Source: Lingula anatina (lineage: Eukaryota; Brachiopoda; Lingulata; Lingulida; Lingulidae). From it: DNA of 64,000 nucleotides. Within the stretch, counting starts at the first letter, position 1. The number at the start of each line of letters is the position of its first letter. Both the position numbers and the translations under genes were made by a program. Shown here piece after piece: positions 40,295 to 52,900 of this stretch. The stretch covers positions 220,653 to 284,652 of the forward strand of contig NW_019775622.1 in the NCBI RefSeq assembly GCF_001039355.2, written 5' to 3'. Below the pieces are notes generated by a model that saw only the letters and a program-made list of their open reading frames with translations, ran no database searches and was not told the origin of the DNA.

Positions 40295-41349
40295 TCACAA
40301 AGAAGAATAAATAGGCAATGGATGAGCTTCTGTATTAAACACATACTTGTCTAACGGTATTAGATTTGGGTCATCACTAAATAATAAATAAAAGTATTTC
40401 AAAGTCTCCCCAAGAAAGAAACTTTCCATTTTGTTTCTTGGTCTTGGGTTACGCACATCCATGACATTACTAATAGATGTGTAGCCTTCTTCTAGTTTTG
40501 TGTATTTTTCAAAAGCTAGGAAAATTTTCCATCCCCACTCTCTATATTTTTTGTCTCCAGTAAATCTATACATGTAAAACAAACTCTCCACTGTCTCTGG
40601 CCTCAGGAGATTGTGGCGATCAGCTGGCTATAAAATACAGAGACATACTTGTATAATTGACTATAATAGTGATGTTACATATAAATAACTCCTTAATATT
40701 AATAAGCATGGGATTAACAAGGCAAACATTTTTTATTTATAAAGACATTTCTTAGTGAACAAAATTCTGTATTTTCAACTGAAATAAGCCCATCTTTTCA
40801 AAGGGCTTGAGATGGGAAAAATTTTTTTCAAAATTTCCATTTATTTATTATTAAAAAGACAATCATTCAGAAAACAAAAAAACATCAAGAAAATTACCTT
40901 GACAATAATATCATCAGGTGCTCCAGGAGCCTGGTTGAAGTAGGCAATCTCAGGACTCAACCCTGTGGGCATTTTCTCATACATCTGGTAACAAGTATAT
41001 AGTAATTTCTTGGCCAACTCCATGTGTTGAGGATCAAGACCATTGATGTGACCTAGAGCTAATGTTCCTGGTAAAAAGCAGACTAGATGGTCCTGAAAAT
41101 GTTGAAGATATAGGCATTGATATGTAATTGTAAAACAAAAGCAGAAATATGTTCATGTCATTAGTTTATGGACTTTTTAAAAGCTAACAGGACAAAAACA
41201 TTTCAGCTTGTGTTCTATAATTATCATCTATGATTCATCTACCATGCCAAGGAACATTTTAACTCTAAGACATTGCATCTAAGATATTTTTGCTCTTAGA
41301 CTAATGAAAGACATTTAGTTTATAAATGATGGAGACAGTGTTACTTGGA

Positions 41350-41381
<32 letters not shown>

Positions 41382-44300
41382 ACAACAATGTGTTGTCTCC
41401 TCACCATTTTAGGACTGAACATTGACCCAGATAACAGCTCCCCTACATATGTCAACTTGTTAGGTTCAGTAAGTCTGACTAGATGCTTCTTTATACCCTC
41501 CACGGATTCCACATAATCATCTTTCACCCTGGAAATAAACGGAAGAAGGCATTTTATTATGTGGAGTATGGAAAGCTACTACATTGGTAACTTTTTGTAT
41601 TATTATTATTATTATTATTATTTCTTAGGAAACCTGGGTAAGTACACACTGCTAGCTCAGTAGCAAATGAGATGAATACAAAGTTTGATGTTATGCTGCA
41701 GAACTGAAATAAAATTCAGATGTCAACAGAATTATCAGCAGAATTAATTGTTGGCACACTGGGCTATCCTTCTCTGTCCAGTAGTAGTGAAGTGACCCCC
41801 TGTCCAACAAATGTGAAGTGAAGTGAAGTGAAGTGAAGTGAGCCAAGTAGCGGAGAAGTGGAAGGTTTATATAGTGTACCCTGCTGGTAGGGTGTCCACA
41901 GGCAAAACTGTTCACTTTAATACAGGTAACACTGAACAAGTAACAATGAAATGAACTCAGTAAAAACTTCTTTCGAACCGCCCCTAATCTCCCTGGCAAC
42001 GGGCCTGAATTCTAATATTTCAGTTACTTACATATCATTGGTTTTCCCACTCTGCACCCACATTTTCAGCAGATATTCATAGTAACTGTCCCCTCTGGCA
42101 CCCAGTGTAATGGTGCCTGAAGACCTGAGATTCCCAGTCCTAGCATTTATGAAAATCGGCACCAGACCATCTTTCTTGGGTAGACCATGGACGTGTTTTG
42201 TGACTTCATCAGCAGCCAGCTGTAAATCAAGCATAATTTTACTATTAGTTTCAATATTATAACTTAAACTTCACGAAAGATGGAAATGGGAAACTTGCAT
42301 AAGAATCAACCTTTTTTATGCAAAGTGAAAATATAAGAAATACAGGTCATAAAGAATGTATTTATATGGTGCTTATCTCTTTGGCAGGCAATTGGTAAGA
42401 AATCAGAAACCTTCAGAACAATGTTGAAGACATTTATTTAAATCTAATCGTAACATTGAAATTATACCCATATCAAATCAATTTTTTAACTAAACTCAGC
42501 AGGTTCCTGAGAACACCTTTCATCTAGCACTACAGCTTTCAATGCTACAGATGGATTACATTTTTAGCAGAGCAGTGGGAACAAGCTGAGATGTTATGGG
42601 TGGTTGGCTCAACTTTTGGAGTGAACAAAAACATATTTCAACCATCAATCAATGAATCAGTAAATCAATCAATCATATCAACCGCAGTCAACCATCTACA
42701 CCATCAATTAAGCATCAGCATAACCAGATTTCCAGACCCTGCAGGCCTCTATGAGTCTAGTACTCTCAGTTGTATTCTCAAAGCATACTTACAGCATACT
42801 TAGGATCTCCAGTTATCTTGCTGAGATCTCTAAACTCCAGCTGTATGGTGGTCACCTCAGAGGTGCTGCTGTCGGGGCCCCACCTGGGGGGGTGCGCCTT
42901 GTGGGTTTTCAGGTTGACGTCAGAAAAGGGCACCTTGGACCCGCTGCCAAAGGCTGGCAGGAGTCTATCCCCTAAATCTCTCTGTTGTAAACAAGAGTTG
43001 ATAAATTATTTTTACATGGTAATGAATATTTTCAAAGAGTGAATCCCTGAGATTTTCAGATTCTTTTTTCTTCTTTGTAATATCCTTTTATCTCTCAATT
43101 ATAAACAAGAGTTAGACAGTAATGAATACTTCCAAAGAAGCAGTGGTATATTATTCGCTACATCACCTACGTAACAAAAAATATCTTTGCATTACTGACA
43201 AAAATGAAACCTGCTAGTTCAAGTATACTGAAGAACAGATTAAAATGAAAAAAGTTCTTGTAAACATTTAAATCAGAAAAAAAAACTCATGGTTTCACAT
43301 TGCTATACCACATTCACAGAAATTATTGAGATAAGGAAATGCTGACTATACCACTCACAGCTTTATCTAAAAACATCTGGTCCTTTGTCAGATGATAAGC
43401 ACTGAGAAATCCACCCAGAACTCGAATAGTGCACTCAAATAAGTTGACATCCCGGTTCACATCAAGGGACATTTCATTGGCAACCCAGTCTCTGGCCTCC
43501 TTGAATTCTGAAAAAAAGGGTAATATCAGTAATGGCAGCCCATCATATTAATATGGCTTGAAAAAAAATAGCTCAAAGTATCTAAAATCATCTTGTGAAT
43601 CAATGTATTGAGAAATTACTCCACTCACCTTCTTTTAATCCCATAATATACATTGTGTCCAAAGAATCAATCAGAGTAAGTCCGACACCAAACCACTCTT
43701 CAAAATCTTTAGAAATGGGCCTCAGCTGGTCGTGACCCCAGGCATACTTCTTGTAAGCTTTCCAGGCATGTCTGAATGCATCAACCACTGCTTTCTGCTG
43801 ATTGTTTTTAGGACCTTGAATAAACCACAATAAAGGTGTCGATTAATTTACCCTCAACTAAAGCCACATTCACAACCAATATTGACCCGTGGACTAACAG
43901 ATCCCCGGATCGAATATGGCTGACCTACTTGATTCACAGGGAATCTATTCAGTGTCTATCAGAGAATTATGGGGCAAACTTTCAAGTGGGTGTTCTGTAT
44001 ACGCCCTAAGAAATAAAAATACTAAGAAATTAACAAAAGAAGAACATAAGATAACCATGACAAACAAATAATTGGAATTTTTTACAGTATTAACATCATT
44101 TTTAAATCTGGATTTGTGTATTATTACATCAAAGCTACTTAGAATCACTCTGAAAGTTTTAAGTCTCACCAGAGAAGGGATCTCCATCAGTTTGCACTGG
44201 GGCAGGAGAGACATATTTGGCTTCAACTTTGCCTTTAACATCATTAGTATCAGCTTCCTTTTTGTCCTTGAAACATTAAAAATAGATGCAAATCATGGTT

Positions 44301-46098
44301 TCTATTCTACTAATCAAGACCAATGAGATATTGTAAGGTATTACCTCCAAATATTTCAATAAATCATTGTATATTTTACATTAACTACATACTTACTAGT
44401 AACTAAATAAATGCAATATCCTCCCATTTAAAATAGGCATACCATTTCTGTGTCAAGTATAAAAATGGCAGTTCAAAATGAAATAATTATTTTAACAGGA
44501 CACTTTTTTCTTGTAATCATAAATTTATTTAACCAATGCACATTTATATAGCCACAAGGCATTGCAGTGTTTCTAGTTTTGAATAATGTCTCAATATTAT
44601 AATATTCAGTAACATTTCTCGAAAAATCTCCATCCCCAACAGTTTAACCCTGGGACATATTTTAAACACTTAATGCAAACATGACCATAAGCTATGGGTT
44701 TTAAAAACTGAAATGCACCATGTAATAATATGTTACCTTCACAGGTGTGAGCACTACATTTTGTTCTCCAGGTGGGGCATGCTGTTGGTTATCTTGTCCT
44801 TTATCTCCATCTCTAGGACCCCCTGGTGCCTGTAAGCTGCCATCATGCAGTCTTTTTCCCGGAGGACCCTTTTTTTTAATCTTCAAAGTTGTTTTCTGTC
44901 AGTGTGAAGAAATTAAAATGGAATTTGTAGAAAAAACTGTGGTAAACTGGTAGATACAGTTACGATGTTTGAATTATGAATAAACAACTGATATTGGAAG
45001 TGCCATACTGAGACACACAGGGATGGTATAATATAAATATTATCAAAATTTTTTTTGCAGGAAGGGCAATCCTATGTGGCATATTAGCCAACAGTATGTG
45101 ACAAATTGCAGTTTGTTGTACTTGCTACTTTACAGATATAATATTGATAAAAGAAACTTACTTTTTCATCCTCAAGTTGCTTTTTAGCTCTTCTCTTCAA
45201 TTCCTCAAGGTTAGGTCCTTTAATCTCCTTCTGCCGATTCAAATCACCTGCCTTAACATCATCTTTATGCCAGGGCTTCTTGGAAAGTTTGTCTAATTCA
45301 TCTCTATCCTGTAGCATAGATGGCACCAAGTAGAGGCAGGACAAAGCTCCAAGTATAACTATCAGCCATACCACACTTCTCTGCAGTCTTGAGAGACGAT
45401 TCCATTGCTACAATATTAAGAAGGAAAATATAACGAAAAGATTTCATCTTTTATGTCATGTCTCTTGAGGCCAATCTTCAATGTATGCACCCAGAGTATC
45501 TTATAAACCTTGGCAGGTGGTAGGGTAATCAGCTGCTGAATATTTGACGCAACATATCACTATTTGACCTATAAAATTTACTGTTTACTTGCTTTTGTTT
45601 GAACTGGTAATCAAGCTAATGAACAAGGAGCATTATTCTACAGCTTTAATTTGGGCAATGCATAACCCAAAATCTCACACAAAGATCAGTAGTTTTAACA
45701 GAAAACAAACTAGGTCTGACCCAGCTTGCTTGTGAGCCCGGTGGGTGAATAGATCTATTAACAATGAATGGTGAAAATTGATCAAAAAAATTTTGGCGTT
45801 AATTTAATCAATAATCTATAATCAAAGCAAAAGCAACATACAGAACATATCTTTTTTACTGCAGATGCATGGCTTTAATTCAGATATCTTCACAATCGGC
45901 CACGACTTCACAATCGGCCACGGTTGTGCGGAACTTTTGCGGGGAGTTAGTAGTACTACTACTAGAAGGGACAAAATTATGTGAAACACCTACCCTCCAT
46001 AAAGAAGCACTCCTGACTTGCTTGCTGTTGTCATAATGCCCATATGGGTTACCAAGCGATATGGCAGTGTAGTCTTTACGATCAACTGAAGACCACAT
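40295..46098 (-). CDS. MAN1B1: Endoplasmic reticulum mannosyl-oligosaccharide 1,2-alpha-mannosidase
   Basis: GH47 enzyme that trims one mannose from Man9GlcNAc2 on glycoproteins and marks misfolded ones for ER-associated degradation. Exons in transcript order: 46098-45994, 45407-45162, 44895-44737, 44266-44170, 43814-43629, 43507-43359, 42981-42793, 42219-42032, 41528-41405, 41092-40898, 40627-40295; frame is continuous and gives 656 aa (human about 699). It is a type II membrane protein: cytosolic head, helix at about 47-66, lysine-rich stem, then the catalytic domain from about 200. Visible family residues are E289 (LFECT), D421 ([10 protein letters not shown]), E529 (LSPEIAYFN), the cysteine pair C486/C515 and T645 in FNTEAHPLP, which binds calcium. 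The start ATG follows an in-frame TGA upstream. It is intact and probably active, and lies head to head with SWT1. Confidence 0.96.
41350..41375. repeat. CT microsatellite
   Basis: A run of CT units in a MAN1B1 intron, just downstream of the exon ending at 41405 in transcript direction. Confidence 0.9.
41813..41841. repeat. GTGAA pentanucleotide repeat
   Basis: About six perfect GTGAA units in a MAN1B1 intron, next to a region with further AGTGAAGTGA-like sequence. Confidence 0.9.
43862..43995 (-). mobile_element. Dispersed element, family 2, copy 2 (inverted)
   Basis: The reverse complement matches 27100-27250 in order: ACTTGAAAGTTTGCC, AGACACTGAATAGATTCC, GTCAGCCATATTCGATC and TTAGTCCACGGG, ending near TTGTGAATGTGGC. 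It lies in a MAN1B1 intron beside the exon at 43814-43629. Confidence 0.65.
45888..45923 (+). repeat. 18-bp tandem duplication in MAN1B1 intron 1
   Basis: Two adjacent units of TTCACAATCGGCCACG plus two bases. It is CG-containing and close to the presumed promoter. Confidence 0.75.
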
Positions 46099-46535
46099 GA
46101 TGAGAAATACCAAGCATCAAGCCATTTTCGCCCAGTCTATGTTCACTGCCCACATCACAGGCCTTCGAATGGATTGTCTTCAAGTACCCACTTTTCTTGT
46201 AGGTAAAGTACTTCCGGTTAAAACGTGTTGGAGAAAGTATCTATATGATTGGAAATCTATTAATTTTTTCTGACAATTCTGATTTTGAATAATTTTATAC
46301 TCACAACATATTGCTACAAATATTAGAGAAATATATGTTAACGTTAAGAGGCTTTCGGTAACGACAACCATAAATTGAATCGCTCGTACCCTAGTGCCCT
46401 CTACCGTGAAAACGCAGCAACAGCAGGAAAGTGTCATCTGCTGGAACTACAAGTGGAAGTCGATCTGCGTCTCTTAGATATTCTTTTGTGAAATGTATTC
46501 TTTTTCATCAGCCGTCCGATAAAACTGAGCACAGG
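46099..46535. promoter_or_regulatory. Probable bidirectional promoter of MAN1B1 and SWT1
   Basis: The two start codons face apart across 740 bases. The interval holds ACTTCCGGT at 46210-46218, a match to the ETS/GABP site CCGGAAGT common in housekeeping bidirectional promoters. An AAAATGGCT element on the minus strand near 46120 resembles a YY1 site close to the MAN1B1 start. On the plus strand, CACAGG followed by GTAAGAG (donor at 46536) pairs with the TTCGCAG acceptor at 46756, suggesting a non-coding first SWT1 exon. No TATA box is obvious. Inferred from position and motifs only. Confidence 0.55.
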
Positions 46536-46838
46536 GTAAGAGCCAATTCTATGGGCTTCTCACTGTTTCTGGAACTTCATTTCCAAGGGAATAAGTTATG
46601 AAAGTTTCAGCACGAATCTTGTATCAAGTTGTAAATTTGTGATTTGGTGTGGTAGTGTTTACATTTATATGCTTGTACTTCAACTGTTCCACTGTCCGAG
46701 TACTATTTGCTATGTTTTGAGTTTAATTGTTAGCACTCAATTCGTTCTTATTCGCAGAATGGCTCTGGAGAAAAGGTGCACACTACCTGTAGATACAGGG
46801 GAAGGAACCCTCTTATGTGTTTGACACTGAAGACCAGC

Positions 46839-46997
46839 ATGGCTGACAGAAAGGCTGAAGAGAAGAGCCAAGAGGAGGCTACTCTCCCACCTGGCTGGGT
46901 ATTTAAAATATCCAACCGTCACAACAGAGTTTATTACTTTAACATTGCCACGGGGCAGTCTTGTTGGGAATTACCAAAGGAGGGGAAGGAAAAGAGA
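46839..46997 (+). other. SWT1 first coding exon with WW domain
   Basis: The exon encodes LPPGWVFKISNRHNRVYYFN followed by the closing strand with the second tryptophan and proline (CWELP). This is a complete WW domain, which binds proline-rich ligands. The donor is AGA then GTAGGC, phase 0. Confidence 0.92.
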
Positions 46998-49900
46998 GTA
47001 GGCATCTTATGTTTTAATAAATTATATCCTTTTAGGCCCATTCTAAGACTGACTTACTTTCGTATAAATATTTGACTATACATATATATATGCCTAGATG
47101 ATATCAAATTATTTCATTTTCTTTTAGTAACAAATTGTTATCAAATTAATATCATACCTAGAAGTAATCTGTTCTTGCGTGACCATTTGTATTAAAAATT
47201 TTGCATCACATAAAATGCTATGGTGAAAATTCATTGAGTGCTGAGTATCTGAGTATCTGGATTTAATATGGGTTAATCTTCTGTGCATTTTACTGAATAA
47301 TTTAATCATGTCAAATAACACTGCATTGATCATATATAATTTCAAGCCTCTTTACAAAAATGTGGTTCTCATTGTTAGGCAGCTTGCAGCAGCCATAAAT
47401 TTGAAACGATTCCTGGAGCTTCATCAAGCACAAGACCTCCAGAGACTCCCGTGGTGGACAAGTTAGCTCAGCAACATCAAAAGAAGAAAAAAAGGAAGAA
47501 AAAGAAGAAACCTAGAAGTAAAGCAGCACAGCAAACGTTACAGACAAGTTTTGATCCATGTGCCAACACTCATGCAGGACAAAGGAATTTGTTAAACACC
47601 CCACAAATAGTGACCAGGAACAGAGCCCACAATGAGAAAAGATTCGAATCTCAGGCTAAAAAATGTCCATCAGTCTCTAAGAAAGAGCAAGGTGAAAGCA
47701 CTGAAACGGGAACCAAAAGGCATTCATCAAGTACTGCGACTAGTGCAAATGATTTGGATCTAATAAACAGTTTGGTAGTAAATAAAAGATTAAAAACTCC
47801 TCATGGGTGTGTATCCACTAAGAATGATGCCACTGCAAACACATCAGGGACACAGAGAAGGAAATATTCTCCAACACCCCTTAGAGGAGACGTCAGTTCT
47901 TCATCTGCAGGTAGGATTGTTTCAGAAACTCCTAAGAACAAAGGTACATGGAGTCTTGTAGCAGCTGAGGAACAAAAAGTATCTGACAGATCACGTAGAA
48001 AGAGTCTAATGCGTGCATTAAACATATCAAAACCCAATCTTAGTAATTCTAGTCTAGAGCCTGTTCCAAATTGCTCTGAGCAGATATCAGAATCTCCAGG
48101 ATCTGACCATGTGTATAGAAATAAGATGCACAGTCAAAAGTCATTTACACCTAATACCAAGCCCTACACAAAACACAGAAACCAGGTTAGAAGTGAAACA
48201 AATAGGAATGAGGTCACACATCCAACGCTAAAGAGAGATATATCAGGGAAACCGTATACTGTTCAACCACAAAGTGCTGACACCAGTTCTTCTTTTCCAA
48301 AAGAAAGTACTTCCCTTGTGCCACAACCCCAGCAAACTGAACCTTCTGTGCCACTAGGGAACCCTAGTCCTATGTCTACCTCAGTTAAAACAAATCAAAT
48401 GGAAATCTTTACACAAAGCAATGTCCACATGCAAGATAATCTTTTCACAAATCGGGTTCAAAAAGTTGACGCCCAATGTATGCAGATACCAAGCCATGCA
48501 GTGTCTCCAGGAAATTGTCCACTGAACCAGATGTCGCCTGATATCAATAGGTGCTCAACACCAGAGGGCAGACTTCCAAGAGGCTCCTCCCCCTTTGATT
48601 TAAAGAGTATTGTACTATACAGGCAGCTGCCAGACTCTGTGGATAAAGCGGTATATATAACATTATGTACTGTTGCATCTGTATATTTTACTTCAATTTT
48701 GCCTGTGCTCATTTTTGGCTATTGTTACTATACACATCTATTGCACATATATATATATTTTTTATTTAATTTGTAATTTCCAGATAAAATGTGAACTTCA
48801 TAATATTTGTTAAATGGAATTTATATCTTGTTTTCATCATAGCATATCTTTCTTAAGTATATCTGTGCTTCTGACTTATTTGAGTCACTGGGTACTTTGA
48901 TACTGATGACAGTATTAAGTTTTAATTTTCCATTAAACAGGAGTTATACATGGTGCTTGACACAAACATTTTGCTCAGCCATTTGGAGTTTGTAAAGGAA
49001 ATCTTAGCACACCTCATTCCAGGTATTTACATTTATGATTACAAAGAACTTTTCACTTCCTAGTAAGAGTAGAAATATGTTAGAAAAGATTCTAATTAAT
49101 GGAATTCCAGATATGTATGTCTTTATTTTTTAGCAGCCAAGGTATTTAGTAATGTAGTTGCCAGGTAATTCATGTATATGTGATTTTGATCACACATGTA
49201 TGTGCATAACTGAATTAAAGGGAAAAGAAGGGATTGTTAGAGAGGTTTAGTGTAATTAAAATATATACTTACAATGATTATTGATCAGGGATAGGCAGAC
49301 CAGTGCTTGTGATTCCTTGGGTGGTCATTCAGGAGCTGGATTATTTGAAGGACAATAAAAAGGTAAGTGTTCAAAGACTGCGTTCACAACAGGGGACTAA
49401 ATAGTCTGCAGAACAAATATGACGACCCAGTTAAAAGCTTGTTATCTAAAAAAACGCAATCTACTAATAGTAGATGTCCCCTATACTTGTGAGCAGGTTG
49501 AGAATTAAGACTAGAATAGCCTGAGGTATTCATCCTCAATATTTGTAGGAAACCAACATCAAGAGGAAAGCATATGCAGCAGTCAAGTTTTTACACGAAA
49601 GTTTTAAGATGAAACGACCACATCTCATAGGTCAGACACCACAAGAGGTAAGTATTACATCATTTTTCATTAGGTTTATTAATTTTAGCAATACAATAAA
49701 ATGAAAAAAAAAATAAGTTGAAAATGAAGAACAATAATTAGGAAAGATACATTAAGTTATCAAAGAAATATATGAAAGTGGCTCAAGTTGTTAATTTTGG
49801 CATTGGTGCTCACAAATCTGAGACCCGATTCCAGAAATGCCTAATTTGTTTATAAGGCCTGTTCTAAGAAGTCTGAATTTTTTCCTGAGCAACTAAAAGA

Positions 49901-52900
49901 ATGTTCTGAGCTCTCGGCGAAACTGTACCCTCAGCTTATGATTGGCTGATAGTAATGAAGCCAAGTAGCACTGTCCAATCATGGTGCAATAATATCTCTT
50001 TATCCTTCCTGACACGTGTTAGTGATTAAAGATAAAGAGTTAATTAAAAGAAGAGACACCCTGTCTATAATTAAAGAACAAACATCTGGAGCTTCTCTTT
50101 ATATGATCCCAACTCTATCCCTTGGAAGTCTCACATAAATCCTTTTATTGTGACCAATAAATTGTGTTTAGTCATTCAAAGCAACAAAACAGTCTATTAG
50201 CTCAAGTCTTTCTTGTTATGTAATGTATACTCAGTATTTATAGTGTTCAGTACATCTTTGTACATCTATTTTACATCAGTCTTCCCAGGACCTTCAAGGT
50301 TTCAAGATAGAGAATAATGATGACAGGTTGCTGCAGTGCTGTTTACAGTTCAGACAAAAATGTAAGTGAAGATGTACCATGCCAATGTAAGTTTATTCAG
50401 AGATATTATACAGTGAATGGAAGTGCAAATCTAAAGAGCTAAAATTGTAGCTGAAAATGCTAAGTCGATAAATCTACACATAGTAAAATATTTTTCTTAC
50501 TTTATATGCTTTGGAGTCTTGAATGTTTTTATATAATTATGCAGTCTGCGAACATGAATGCTTCTGGGTATTGGAAAGTATAATCATATTTCGTTTTAAT
50601 AAAGATGGCATTTAAAATGTCAATAATTAGGTGTGTATATTACATACTGAGATGTTCCCTAAGCCTGTGCTTTGGAAACCCTAGTCTTAATTCATAAGCT
50701 ACATATAGCAGCCACCATTGTAAAACCTGTTTGAAATATCACACAACATGTTTTCTTTAAAAAACAATACAATGCTGTTACATGGTCAATTTAAACACCC
50801 TGTTTTTCAGATCCTAGTTCAAAGATAGTTGTTTTCTCCAATGACACTAACCTGTGTACCAAGTGTATGATCACGGGATTTCCTGCCTTTAACAGACAGG
50901 GTATTGTAGAAGGCATGCAGCAAGAGAACAGAGGAACACCTTTTGATACAGGAGCAGCTGGTAAGTATCATAAATTAGATATAATTGTAGTTTTTGTCAT
51001 TCAGTGCTGGGGTGGATCCAGAGATATATTTTCTGACAGTCTTCCAAGTTATCTTTGTTGATCTATTCTCTATTTTTGAGTGTCTTCTGACAGAAAAAAT
51101 TAGATAACCGTCAATGAAAATTTGAAAAATCTGACCGTCTTCCAGAAGACAGCCTCAATCTGCCCCTGGAACAGGCAGAAAATCCCAACCATTTTACACT
51201 TCTAATCAGAATTCATAATATCAGCATTTTAATGAAGCTAAGTAATGTGGAAAATATACATGTACTTATGAGCCTATATAACAATCACAGTGCACTTGTT
51301 CCATGTGACTCAGTTGAAGCAGAGCAGCTGGGGCCAGTAAATGTTGCCAGTCCTCATGAAGTGTATACTGTGCCTACTACAGCACCATCTAGTGACAAAA
51401 CACAGAACTGTGTTGAAGCTGTAGTAGAACCCAAGAAGAAAACTAGACAGGAGCTTGAACTTGAGTTGGTAATGATATTATGCCATTGTTGTTTGAATAA
51501 ATAAAAGACTGTTTATATACTTACAGGGGAACAGATCTTACTTATTTTAAGTCAGATATGAAATTTGCCAGTTTAAAATTCCTGTTGCATACTATCTCTC
51601 TTTTTTGAAAAACAATATGAAGATCCTAAATAATTTTTTTAAAATTTTAATGTATCTGTAGTATTTGTTATTAATTGTTTAATCTTACTTTTGAGACAGT
51701 ATTCAAAGTCAGTCATATTAAGGCGGACATTTCAGGTTGTAATATGCTCAAGATGCTTTCCATTGTTTCTTGAAAATCAGTATTGTTGTGCATGTTGTTA
51801 CAGCATGCTTTTTAAAACATTAATATAAATGTTTTTATAATTTTCTTTTTACAGAGTGAAGATGTCACACAAGAAGTAATGTTAACTCTGAAAGATTCCC
51901 TGAGCATGGTTCTGGAAAAAGAGATGAAGGAGGCATTTGGTGATATCTGGTAAAATAATAACTCTGAATTGAAGATTCATGAGATTTGTGAATTCCCAAT
52001 TCATGATGTTAAAGTTAAAAATTTGATTTTTGGAAAATCTTAACTTTTAAACATGCATACCCATGTACTGTTTCTTACCTATGTCACCAGCTTCATGATG
52101 TCAAAACACAGTTGATAAGTGTTCAGTATCTTCATTGGCAGGACTGTATACGTATAGGAGTTGTTTTAACAAATTTAGGAGATTGTTTTGCATGTACATG
52201 CATAAGAGGGAGAAATAACACCAGTGTTTTTTATTCTAGGCAGGAAGTAGTTCTCAGGAAGCCACCTTGGACACTGAGAGACATTCTGGAGTGCATTGAC
52301 AAGTTAGTACAATTAATTTATATTTGAAAATGGATAACTAGTTTGGGATCCCACCCACCCACACACCCACACACCCACACACCCACACGCGCACGCACAC
52401 GCTGTAAACCCTCGTAATTGACTTAACACTAATAGTGGGCATCAGGGGTGTGTTTACTGAATTGGAACAATTTTTTTTCTTTTTAAATATTGTAAATATT
52501 ATATATATATAAAGGATAATAGAAATATATTTAATTTTATGTTTTTTTCCTGTTTTTTAGGCACTGGATGGCTGTGTTTGGGATGTTTCTGAACAGGCAG
52601 CTTTCTCAGGTGGTGAAGCAACTTGTGCAATATTTCAAGAGTGCTCTAGGTATGTTATGCCCTTTGACTTATGAGATTTCACAACTTGACACTTGTTTAG
52701 AACTAAATTAATAATTTCTCTTTAAGAACCATGTTGCTTGTAGTTTGTCTAAGTATCAAATCTCAAATTGCTTACTAGTATAATTTATAATGAATTGCCT
52801 TATTTCCTACATGGGCGTGCTGGCCAAGAATGGATTGATTTGAGTATAAAAATATTGTATCTGTTGTTCTCCAGGTAGAAACCCCAGTCTGAATCAGGTG

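Noticed and set aside
46758-46824. ATG at 46758 as the SWT1 start
   Set aside because: It is in a different frame and ends within 61 codons. It could act as an upstream open frame but cannot start the WW protein.
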